From contig OY740765.1 of the NCBI GenBank assembly GCA_963513935.1, positions 70,714,253 through 70,778,252 on the forward strand: a stretch of 64,000 bases of DNA. The letters are read 5' to 3'. Positions within the stretch are counted from its first letter, which is position 1; the number at the start of each line of letters is the position of its first letter. This document shows, in pieces, positions 45,559 through 56,300 of this stretch. The stretch comes from Aphrophora alni. Lineage: Eukaryota > Arthropoda > Insecta > Hemiptera > Aphrophoridae. The notes under the pieces were generated by a model, which saw only the letters and a list, made by a program, of their open reading frames with translations, ran no database searches and had not been told where the DNA came from. Position numbers and translations under genes: made by a program.

Positions 45559-46347
45559 CACTGGTATAACTGGGTTTTAGGGGCCTGGAGCAATTTGGAC
45601 CTAAGTGCACCCTCCCTTCAACCAAACAAGGATAAAATCGACTCCTTACGATTAAACAATGTCGTTTTGATGGTTCTTTGTAAATTTACTATTATTTGTT
45701 CAAATAAGGATCAATTAATTTTATTTCCTTAATGCCTAAAATTAATGTTTAGTTGTATTTAGAAATATATTATAAAATACTAAGAAATAATTACTATTGC
45801 TTGTTAGTAACACTTAAATTATTAATAAATTATATTATACATGATTAATAAGTAATTGTAAGATAATTCAATTTCAAAATTAGTAGCCACTGTTTATATA
45901 AATGCAAGGACGTTTATTCACAATAATTCAAACATTTTAACACTAAAAACTAGATAAAATAGTTGAGGAAATCTTTTGTCATACTACGAACTATGAACAT
46001 AATCTTTGATATAATATGAAACTAAAATCTGTAGTACACAAGTTCAGTATAAATGAATTAATTGTTTGTCAACCGACAACTAATTAAATCTAGTTAACAT
46101 CCGTTTAGATACATCATAAATACGAGTTGATCTTCAATTGTAAGTGATCAGACGAAAAATATATTGTTCTGTCCTGGAATGATATTAGCTTAGTCATAGA
46201 TAATTATTTATTGTTATTTAAGGACATAGTCATGTGATATTGAACTATTTAAATTCATATCCATTTATTTTTTTTAACTAAAAATTTTGTGCCTCTTTTG
46301 AGCCCTGTGTCTGGAGCAACTGCTCAAAGTGCTCCACTATTTACCTG
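45559..46347. mobile_element. hAT-type non-autonomous element (about 790 bp)
   Basis: The left end CACTGGTATAACTGGG followed by GGGGCCTGGAGCAATTTGG and the right end GAGCCCTGTGTCTGGAGCAAC...CTATTTACCTG resemble hAT termini (CAGTGGCGTAACTAGG...GGCCCTGG type). TCTATAAT before and TCTATCTA after are a partly matching 8-bp duplication. No transposase. Confidence 0.45.
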
Positions 46348-47127
46348 TCTATCTATGTATTGTTCTATCCTTACTGAGATTGACAAACTATATGGAGAGG
46401 ATTATGAGCCTCCGTTTTAATACAATATTCTTACTATATATTGTCATTAACTTTTATTACTTTTTATGTTACATTTGCAACATTCTTGTACTCTATTGTA
46501 CTTTTAACTTTGAATATTTCATACTTTATTTTTTTTAAGTGTTATAAAATCTGATAAGTATGACTGAAACTAAAATAGTCGAAATGATCATTGCAGGTTA
46601 GAAAAGATCAACATGTGAGGATCGTTTGATAGAATAATAACAATCAATATGAACACAGAAATCTAATTATGTTTATCTCAATATTTATTTTAAAGAACTA
46701 TTTTTTAAAGGTTTTAGCAGCAAAACAAAATATGAAAAGCCAAATTCATATTTCACACTTGTTGAGTAAAAAGGTAAGTTCTCTACAAAACCTAGTCTTA
46801 ATTTAACTCTCCAGTAGTCGCACGGTGTACAGCTGTACACATGGGAATTTGATTTGTTTACAGACAATAGTTGGCAACACCTATGCTGAAGAGCAGTTAT
46901 CTACCTTCCCTCGTTACCTTTGTGTCACTACAGTGCGATGCAATTATTTTATTATTGACAAAATATTTGCTGAACCTATGCAGTGTTGGTGTGCAATTAT
47001 ACACCGTGCGACTACTCCTGTTACAGATTTTCACTCAGTGACTTTTGACTGTGTATTTTTTATTCTTTTTAGATATAATATGTTAAATTAAATCTTTTTT
47101 TTTGTTTGTGTAGGTAACTTATACATA

Positions 47128-47717
47128 ATGAGTGAACATAATTAATTGTGAACAGTTACGCTGCTGGCTGGAAGAAATAGATGAGGGTGGCAGTGTTTTT
47201 GTTCTTGAAGAAAGAGATACTGATTATGGTAATGGAAGTTTACTTGATGTAGAAGATAAGGATGAACTTGAAGAAGACCATATCAAATATCATACCATCG
47301 ACCAAACTGATGAATTTGAGACCTTTACAAGACCCTTTTGTAAATCGTGATTTTTTTGGGGAAAGATAAACAAACACGGAAGTATTTAGAACTCCTAGTT
47401 CCTCAGGCATCGTGCACCCCAACATAATATATATTTCCCACCTTTCACCAACCAGGACCTTAAAGTTACACCACAAATGCTCAACCCCTAAATTGTCCTT
47501 TGACTGCATAATTGATAATGATATAATAATCAAAATTGTGGAATATACAAACATTTATATTGATAAAGTAAAACCTCAGTTTGGAAGAGAGAATGATGCC
47601 AGGCCCACAGATTCCCGGGAAATAAACGCATTGATTGTTATTTAGTATCTTGCTGGGGCACTAAAACTATCCAAAAGAAATGTGCTTGATATGTGGGATA
47701 GCTCTGTGGGTACTGGT
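47128..47717 (+). pseudogene. piggyBac transposase, N-terminal part
   Basis: An acidic N-terminus (LEEIDEGG, DVEDKDELEEDH; 47132-47350) is followed, with frameshifts, by a FGERDKQTRKYLELL-like stretch. After several shifts comes REINALIVI, a stop, then YLAGALKLSKRNVLDMW and SVGTG (about 47600-47717), the conserved block before the catalytic region. Only fragments; no usable start codon in frame. Confidence 0.7.
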
Positions 47718-48241
47718 CAGTGGCATATGCAGGGGGGATCAAGGGGATATATCTCCTAAAATTTCTACGATGTAGCGATGCCGTTGTGAGGCAGTGCGAG
47801 GTGCCATCAGCCGATGAACTCCGAAGACACCCAAACATTAGTGACTAGCTACCCATAATGCACTATGCCTATGCTATGTTGCTTATTCCTTTTGTCTCAA
47901 CTTTAGTATTGATTGAGTGAGTGTTGACATCTTTATGTGAGTGTTGTTTAATGTGATTTATATAATCTAAAATGTCTAAGAAGAGACAGACGAACTTGTT
48001 TGGGTTTTTACAAACAGTTCACAGAGTATAAAAACCATTAGCATTATAATTTATATCTAAGTAATATTAATAAACTACCATGACCTATTTCCTAGGTAAG
48101 TGAATGATACTGACTTTTAAGGAATTAAACATGTGTCAAATTGCTGTTTTAAGGATTGATTTTTCCTTATTTTGATGGGAGAAGGACCCTCAGATTCCTT
48201 GGAATATCCTTCACCGAAATAAAATCCTGAGTATGCCCCTG
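47718..48241 (+). mobile_element. internally deleted hAT element inside piggyBac
   Basis: The termini CAGTGGCATATGCAGG (47718) and ...TGAGTATGCCCCTG (48241) form imperfect inverted repeats of hAT type. Near 47972 a frame begins MSKKRQTNLFGFL, like the N-terminus of ZMYM/hAT-family transposases, and stops soon after. No 8-bp duplication is visible; about 150 codons of piggyBac are also missing here, so a deletion may have removed one flank. Confidence 0.6.
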
Positions 48242-48824
48242 TGGACAAACTAGCAGCTTACCAAAAAATATTTGAAAAATTTGTGAACACTTACAAACCG
48301 ACAGACTCTCTTACTATTGACAAGCAGCTGGTGGCATTTAGGGGAACCTGTCCCTTTTGGGTGTTCATGCCTCACAAGCCCACAAAGTATGGTATGAAGA
48401 TATTTGCCCTTGGTTCAACATCAAAATTTTGATGCAACATATCTGGAGCAGTATGTGGGTAAGCAGCTGATTTCCCCTTTTAGGACAAGTAGTAATGCCA
48501 CTCAAGACTTAGTACTTAGATTAGTACAACCAGTATAAGGGTCAAACCGTAATATTACCTGTGATAACTGGTTTACAACATTAACCTTAGCAATAAAGCT
48601 CTGTGAAGAAGAAAAACTTACATTTATAAGTACTTTACAGAAAAACAAGCTTCAAATTCCTCTAAACTTTCTACCTGATGGCGACAAAGAAGTTAAAAGC
48701 GGTCTGTTTGGTTTCCAAAACAATCGTACACTGGTCACTTATGTACAAAAAAAGAAGGCTGTGCTAGCTCTCGACCTAACTATAGGAGATGAGAGAAAGC
48801 CAGTTATCATTATCACATACAATG
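48241..48824 (+). pseudogene. piggyBac transposase, catalytic middle part
   Basis: VDKLAAYQKIFEKF, DKQLVAFRGTCPFWVFMP and PTKYGMKIFAL (48241-48420) are classic piggyBac blocks; the first catalytic Asp region is TIDKQLVAF. After a frameshift near 48425: YLEQYVGKQL, CDNWFTTLTLA (second catalytic Asp) and TLQKNKLQIPLNF, ending PVIIITYN at 48824, where LTR C is inserted. Confidence 0.85.
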
Positions 48825-50462
48825 TGTAATAGGTACATTTTTTAAATTTGAATTTAGTAAAAGGAAATACATGTTTTTAGAAACTTGCATATAATTAGTC
48901 GAGAGGCAAAAGAATGAAGGATGCGATTAGTCCGAAATTCAAAGGAAGGAAGACACCGTTGGTAAAATTAAGTATAATTAATTTAATATATTTAAAACAA
49001 AGTAAATGTTAGAAATACCCAGAGAATAATATTTGAATGTTAGTATGATTAGAATAAATGTAGAATTAATAATTAAGTATATTTTTGTGTATATGTGATG
49101 TGAAATATCGGTTACCAGGCGGAAGTAGAAATATGTAAAAGAAAACGTGTTCATAACGTCTCGGGAAGTAGTTGGACATTCAGTTTTTGAATACTGTTTG
49201 ATGAGTTCAGGCGTATTATGTTGTTCGTGTGATTTCTAATAGAACAATGGAAAACCGGTAAAGAAGTGAGTTATGTGATTTAATGTGAACAGTAGGGTTT
49301 GACGTTGGTCAAAAAACAATTTTAGCGTGTAACAGTGTATAAAAGGTTGTTTAAAAATGAATTTAGACAAAGATTCCTTTACACGTTAGAATAATGTACC
49401 ATGTGATTAATTGCAATGGGTCACAGGACTCAAAGTTTTGAGCTTTGAATTTATTTGGACAATGAAACTATAAAATCGGTAAATAAGTGTTAAATGTGAA
49501 TGTTCTTGGACTATAAACAGTTAAATAAATGTAAAGACTTGTGGTGCATGATTTCAAAGTAGTGCACGTGGTTTCTATTGTTTTTGAGAAATATTGGACA
49601 ATATAAAGTGAATAAAAGACTAATTTTTAAATTTTAATGAATAGAGAGTTGATATGAATCCAGCAAATCAGAATGACATACGATTAGATGACATCAGATA
49701 CAATGGAAAGAAAACGTCCACGAGGGAGAAATATGGCGCCTCATTCAAGAGGAACAGTCGATCCTGGACACAAAATGTTTTCAAGGAAAACCACATAACG
49801 TGTTTGGTATCCACGTTCTAGAAACTTTCTTTTCTTTTTTGAATTATATATGTGTATTAAATATAGTCTGTATCACTTAATGTTAGATATAGAACCTTGT
49901 TATTTTTAATTTTGTTAAATATGTAAAACAATCTTTTGAAATTATAAAGGATGTTTTTTATGAAAACATTAGATAATCAAAGAATCAAATAATAGAAATT
50001 GCTTAATATAAAAGAAATTAACTTCATCTTTAATTAAATTAATTTTCATTTTTTTTAGTAAGTTGCAACTAATATAGTAACATCAATAAATAAAAATTAT
50101 TCTGATCTTTTTGTTGATGAATAAGACTTAAACAAATAAAAGTCAATAGTAGGTATTAATGCAAAATATTCAATATAATTATCTAAAATTTGTGTATGTT
50201 TAACATAAATGTTCATTAATAAAATTATGTACAATTTCAGAACAAAAAATGACTTCTAATTTCTTGAAATATCCTACTTAAGTACACTTTTGAAAGAACT
50301 TGCGACCCTAGAGAAGCATAAATTAAATTTAAATTCAATTTAATATATTAGTTTGGTAATTATTGAATTGCCATGGCGCCCAACAATCAATAGCACTTAG
50401 CTATCTTTTTTCTTTTTACAAAATAATTAAAATCAAACCCCTTATGTTTTCGAATAGTTACA
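48825..50462 (+). mobile_element. solo LTR C, inserted in piggyBac
   Basis: 1638 bp from TGTAATAGGTACA to CGAATAGTTACA, flanked by AATG (48821-48824, 50463-50466). Removing it with one AATG joins the piggyBac frame (...ITYN to ETKFGV). It shares the family's 3' block: AAGTACACTTTTGAAAGAACTT, GCGACCCTAGAG, TGGCGCCCAAC (50374-50384). A TTTGAC-GTTG-GTCAAA palindrome occurs near 49297. Confidence 0.9.
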
Positions 50463-50950
50463 AATGAGACCAAGTTTGGTGTTTATATCCTAGATAAGAT
50501 GTGTCGGCAGTATCATATGCCAAGAAGCTCGGGAAGATGAACATTGACATAAATATATATATATATGGCCATTCATTTGCTAAATATTGGTGGTGTATTT
50601 ACTCTCACTATCTACAAGGCAAATCAAAGGCTTGAATTTAGAGAGATTTTTTGAAACAATTGGCCTTCAATTTTATCAAACTACACATTGAACACTGCAT
50701 CACTTTGGATTCGATATCAAGAGAAATCAAAACCAGGATATGGCAGGTTGCTATTGAAATTAGATAAAGAGGCAGGCCAACATCATTCTTAAGCAGAACC
50801 ACACATGGCAGATGTTACATCTGCAACAGAAACTAGAAGCAAATTTACTAGGAAAAAGTGTATTAGATGCCAGAAGTGGAGTGTGGTGATCATTTGAAAA
50901 ATGTTTATGAACAATGCCTCTAGAAATCGAAAGTGTCATAGTTTTCAAGT
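50463..50950 (+). pseudogene. piggyBac transposase, C-terminal part
   Basis: Starts NETKFGVYILDKMCRQYHM (third catalytic Asp block; the family has GVDxxDxM, here the first Asp is Tyr). It then shows PRSSGR, HLLNIGGVFTLTIYKAN and, further on, a Cys-rich tail with KKCIRCQKW (about 50855-50880), the C-terminal zinc finger. Frameshifts near 50545 and stops make it inactive. Confidence 0.8.
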
Positions 50951-52253
50951 GTGTATATTAGATTTTATTATGGTTTTTTTTTCAAGTAAGTAAATAATTA
51001 AAAATATAGCCTTAAGTTTCTGTAAAGATAATTATTATATTATGAATATAGGTTAATTTATGTTACGTTTGCCTAAACATAGGTTTTTCGTGTACCACAG
51101 TATGAATTAATTACTAAAAAGGTAATAAAAAACTTCTTGGTACTTGTTTTCATGTATAGGTTCACTTCCAAAATTTTCATAATTCAATTAGCCTAATATA
51201 TAAAACTTTTTTTTCTCTTATAAATACTTGGGTTTTATTTAATTTTTTTATCCAACTAATACTCATAATTTCTCCATAAAACAGAGCAATTTGTTATTTA
51301 GTCTGTAGAGAAATGTAATAAAGAAAAACATCCATAGAGATTTTATTTATAAATTTATATATCCCTATGAACACAAAGTGCTAAAAAAAATGAAAACATT
51401 GGTAAAATAGTTTTTTTTTTTACTTTAAAAACATGAGTGTAACATTTATTTCACCCCCAAAAATTAATAAGCAGATTAAAAGTAAAGCTAGAGCAACAAA
51501 TAAATAAAAACAAAATGGTGTACACCTGTCACCGCTCAACTATTGGCATTACAGGAGTGTTAAAAATAATAATAGAAAGTAAATACTTTAAACAATTTTC
51601 AATAACATATTTTTGTATTATTATTTTAACTATTTTGCATGAACCAGGAGAGGGAGGTTCACAAAACGTTAAAAAATTGGCTTATTTAACACCATAAGAA
51701 AAATTATTTAAAACACTTAGCAGGTTTTTGTCAGAAATTTGGTCTCAATATAACTCTCTATTTCAAAATTGAAGTCATTTTTTTTTTAAATGTCTTGCAT
51801 TGGTATACAAAAATTAATATTAAATCAAAATGATTTAAGCAAAAGTTCCTTAGCATATATTATACACCAAATTAATATTAAAATTTATTATTTAAAAATG
51901 TTTTATGCACCCCATACTGGAGTTTCATTTAAATTGTATCAAGAAGGATAAAAAGTATTTCTTCAAAAATTAGTTTTCATATATATATTATTATATTATA
52001 TATATATAATTATATATATGGCTACCAAATTAGTTTCAGTACAATTTTTTTTTAATGGTTTTTATATTCTACAACTTTTACAAAAACATAACTTCAATAA
52101 TAAAACAAAACATAAAAAACCTGTTAGTCTCTTCAGTAGAGCTATAATATAAAAATGTTTCAAATATTATTTTAGTAGAATTTCTGCCTTTAGATTTAAA
52201 TGTTTTGGACAATGCTTAATAAAATTAGACAAAAATAGCACTGATTTGTCAGC
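50951..52253. other. piggyBac 3' part and intergenic spacer
   Basis: No gene. Contains the decayed piggyBac end at 51559 and an AT palindrome (51979-52020). The sugar transporter 3' end lies at its right. Confidence 0.5.
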
Positions 52254-52259
52254 TTTATT
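52254..52259 (-). terminator. polyadenylation signal of the sugar transporter
   Basis: TTTATT on the plus strand (AATAAA on minus), 75 bp after the stop codon. Position fits; not proven. Confidence 0.55.
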
Positions 52260-52333
52260 CCTTCCATTTTTATTCTATCAGCTATTAACAACTTTTCAGT
52301 TTTATCAAAATAATTCAAATGAAGCATTTCATG

Positions 52334-53313
52334 TTAAATGGGGTTATTTTGATTGTGTTTTGAAGTACTCTTGCCAGATAACATTATTTGAATTTCTTCC
52401 AAACTTTTTCCTTTTGTTTCTGGTATTAGGAAAAACACAAATACAGTACCAAGAGCACATATTACAGAAAAATACCAAAATGTAACACCTTGACCAAATA
52501 TTTGAATAAGAGTTTGAAAGGTTTTTGTGACAATAAATACAGAAATCCAGTTCAATCCAACAGCTATTCCTGTAGCGACTCCTTTAATTTCTGAAGTAAA
52601 TAATTCACCAGCCATAAGCCATGGTATTGGACCAGCTCCTAATGAAAATACAACTATGAATAGAACAACACTAGCAAGCGGAATGAATCCAAGGCTACTA
52701 ACATCCTGGCCTTGATCTTTTATGTAAAAAAAATATCCTAAAACTCCCAAACAAATTGCCATAACACTGTGGGAAATTAGTAATAGAATTCTTCTCCCAG
52801 CTCTGTCTACAAGCAGCGATGCAGCGTAAGTGACAACACATTGTACGACTCCAACAATTATAACTGATAATTCTGGATCGAGAGTGCTACCAGCATCTTT
52901 AAATATATTCAAGGTATAAAATATTACAGCGTTTACGCCAGAAAACTGTTGAAAAACCATTAAACCCAATGCACAAATAACAGCTTTAACATTAGCTTTT
53001 TGAGAAAACAATTCAAAGAAACCGGCTTTGTTTGCAGAAGCTTTTGATATTTCATTCTGTATTCCATTTAGTTCTGAATGTATATCGTATGTACTTCCCC
53101 GGAGTTTGCGTAAAGATTTTTCAGCTTCACTTCTTTTATTATTTACTAGAAGATATACAGGAGTTTCTGGTGCATTGATAAATGCTAATAGAAATACTAA
53201 AGGCACTAAAGCACAGCCTATATTTAATAAATCATATGATACAACTGCACCCAACAAATATACATATAATATGCCACCAGTAATCATAAGCTGAACATAT
53301 CCTCCAAGGGAAC
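52334..53313 (-). CDS. Tret1-like: sugar transporter coding exon 3 (terminal)
   Basis: 980 bp. Acceptor TTTTGTTTTAG (opposite 53314 on), stop at 52334-52336. Encodes residues 155-480: helices 5-12, the cytosolic loop with EAEKSLRKLRG, the QQFSGVNAV helix and the PETKGKS C-terminus. Confidence 0.92.
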
Positions 53314-56300
53314 CTAAAACAAAAAACAAATATCTTATGTATTTGTTTTTTACTTGAATGAAGCAGTAAATCAATTAATGTGCTATCACTAACCTCTGAT
53401 AGAGTTCTCAGCTATTTCACCAATGTACATAGGACAAATTGCAGATGTAGCTCCAGTCGCAATGCCCGCAAGTAGTCTTGCGATGTAGAGGTAATTAACT
53501 GATTTAGCAAAGTAAATTAGTAGCCAGGATATTAGGAATGGAACTGAGAGTGATGCACAAACAAGTTTTCTCCCATACATATCTGTGATATAACCTGCAG
53601 GGAGAGCACCTACAATGCCTCCAATAGCTAATAGAGATCCAATCCATGATCCTTCTTCTGGAGTAATGATTAAGGTTGAGTTAGCACTTGTTAGGTAAGG
53701 CAATGCAGGTGATGACCATGCCAGTTCTGTGCCAAATGCAAATGCTGACAGGGTAACTGTTTAAACAAGATAATTTCATATATATAATTTATTTTTTAAT
53801 TTTTAATTTTTTGAAATTGTGTTATGAATTGAAATGGGATGATGTGTACCTTACACTACAACAAAAAAAAATCTTATATTTTCTATTTTTTAATTTTTTT
53901 CATAAAAACATAGTTTATACTTTGTCAAGTTCAGGTTGGCGGGTAAACCTGGGACTACCTGAGGCCACCCCTATAATCCCTCTTCGCGTCTGCCTGAGCT
54001 GTACGCTGCCTAGGCGATGAGTCACCTACTGGCTGTGTTTATACAAAGGTACACTTTCTTAACAGAATAATAATTTAACATGTTTAAAAATATATTTGAA
54101 ATCTAATAAAAATGTTATGAAAAATGATACCAAACTCGACCTAGATATTAGAACATTTAATACAAACTTTATTAAGAATTGTTTACATTGTGACTGAGAC
54201 TTTTTATTTAGACAATTTAGAAGGGAAGTTTTAAGCTGTAATGAATATTGCCTTCTAAATTGTGACGGATCTTGGTATGCAGAGTGGGGGAAGGCCTACC
54301 ACCAAACAGGCAAAATACAAGAAAATCTAAATATTGAAATTAACTAAAATAAAAAGAAAAATATATAAAAAACAATAGAGATAGAGACACAATAATTACA
54401 TAAACCATAAGGAGTTCAAAAACGTACTAATTAATTGGGAAAACCAAAATAAATTAAAGAAAATAGAAAGTAGACAATATGATAAGGTTGGCTATAGTGT
54501 ATAGGCAATTTTTGGAGAACTGATTTGTAGCCGATTAGATCGACAGTCTTGTACTAACATCCAGAAGGAAACCACGCTTCTAGTAAGACTGAAATGGAAC
54601 TTGTCGTAAATAAAAATTGTTAGTGTTCCAGTACTTCTCGAGGTTAAGTACGATTACCACAAGAAGGGTCGGCCTTAGAAGAAGATGGCACTACACCCAA
54701 ATTCAGCTTGCCGGAGTGAGTTTAGTACGAACACCGGCAAATATTAAGTTCAATATTTTGTCGTTATCGCCGTAAAGAAGAATTAACGGGACCAGGAGAA
54801 GAAATGAAGAAACAAGGACTTCTGAAGATTCACAGGAGGAAGACTTCATTGGGTGAATTCTTCAGGGACCACAATCATCGAAAATCTGAGGGAAAAAAGA
54901 CCAGTTGTACTCAATTAAAAAAGGTACCACATAAATCAAGAATTTCAATATAAAAAATCTTTCAAAAGTTTAAATTTGAAATTTTAATAAAATCGGGAAT
55001 AAATAACATAATAAAAGGCAATAAGCGAAAAGAAATAATTAATTAAATTAAAGTAATTGTTATTATTGAAAAACTTCAAATTTATTTAAAGAAAACAGAT
55101 TGGTCAAATAAAAAATTAGAATTTCAAAATTTCATACTTATTAAAATAGGATTTATATTGTTTAGAATTTAAGTATTATTGGATAAGTATAGAATTAAGT
55201 GTGTAACAGATTGTTTATAGAAATAATGTTTAAATTTCATATGTTAGAATAAGTCAACTCATACAAGTTGAAATGATTTTAAAATATTAAAGTCAAGTAG
55301 TATTCAACATTCCAGTTTAAAATTTGTTTCAAAATTAATAAATCTGCTATTTTTTCAAATTATTTGTTCTATATTCTTAAAATATCCTTTATTCAGTGAA
55401 TTTCAAAATTTGGAAAAAGAAATCAAGTGCTCTAAAACAAAATTTAAAATTAAAGTAAAGTATAATTTTGATTTGATGAGATAACAAGAGCTCCAAAAGG
55501 CATACCTTTGAGATAGAGTCTAAGGAAACACAAGTAAAGGTAAGATAGATATAGAGAATTAAAATTATTTTGTGACAAAATTTTAGAATAAGAATTTTCA
55601 AAATATTTGTACTACTTGTATAAAATAGTGTACAGTATTTTTAAGAAATTGATAGGGGAGTTAGGGTATAGGCTACGAAGAGACAAATCCTCTACTTTAC
55701 TTGCTTATTAAATTCTTTCGTTCGTTCAGGGTAAGTTAGCGCCCAGAAAAAGGGGCATCTCACTAAACTAAAATAATCCAAAAAATTCTTAACGCATGTA
55801 CGGAGTAAGTTGCACCCAGAACGTAAGTGGCTTCTCTGAAAACAAATTAATCTCCATAAACTTTTTAAAAAAAAGTCTTACACCCGTCCGGCGTAAGCTT
55901 CCATGCATCATTTTCAGTTTTTGATTGATAACTTCCTAACTGTCATTTTTAGTGATTAGTAGTTTTGGTTTGTTTTTATTTGGATGAGTGAGAAAATGTA
56001 TGCAATGTTTTATACCTTTATTTTTTAATGCAGGAAACAGGCAGGTTATACTCTTTAGACACTTCATTCTAAAATAATTATTTTATGTACCTACTCTGCA
56101 AGATATTCTGTAAATAAAACTTTTCGCTTGTGGGTATATTGTGTAAATTCAATTTCGAGAAATAAATTAGTTGCCAGGATATTAGGAATGTAATTGATAG
56201 TGGTGTATAGACAAGTTTCTTGATATAACCTGCCGGAAGCACAATCACAATGCTTCACATAAATAGTAGAGGTACATACTATGAATAATAAGTAAAGAAG

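Larger units (their letters stand above)
46807..51559 (+). mobile_element. piggyBac element, decayed, carrying two later insertions
   Basis: TTAA at 46803-46806 and 51560-51563. The ends read CTCTCCAGTAGTCGC (left) and ...GGAGTG (right, inverted, decayed). A subterminal inverted pair AGTAGTCGCACGGTGTA (46812-46828 and about 47000-47016) is typical of the superfamily. Inside are remnants of a piggyBac transposase in order. Without LTR C and the hAT fragment it would be about 2.6 kb. Confidence 0.75.

Noticed and set aside
48825..50462. LTR C read as an intron of a live piggyBac-derived gene
   Set aside because: It has TG...CA ends, a 4-bp duplication and clear LTR family homology; the transposase is broken elsewhere too.
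52527..53294. Plus-strand frames 52527-52715 and 53028-53294
   Set aside because: Antisense of sugar-transporter exon 3.
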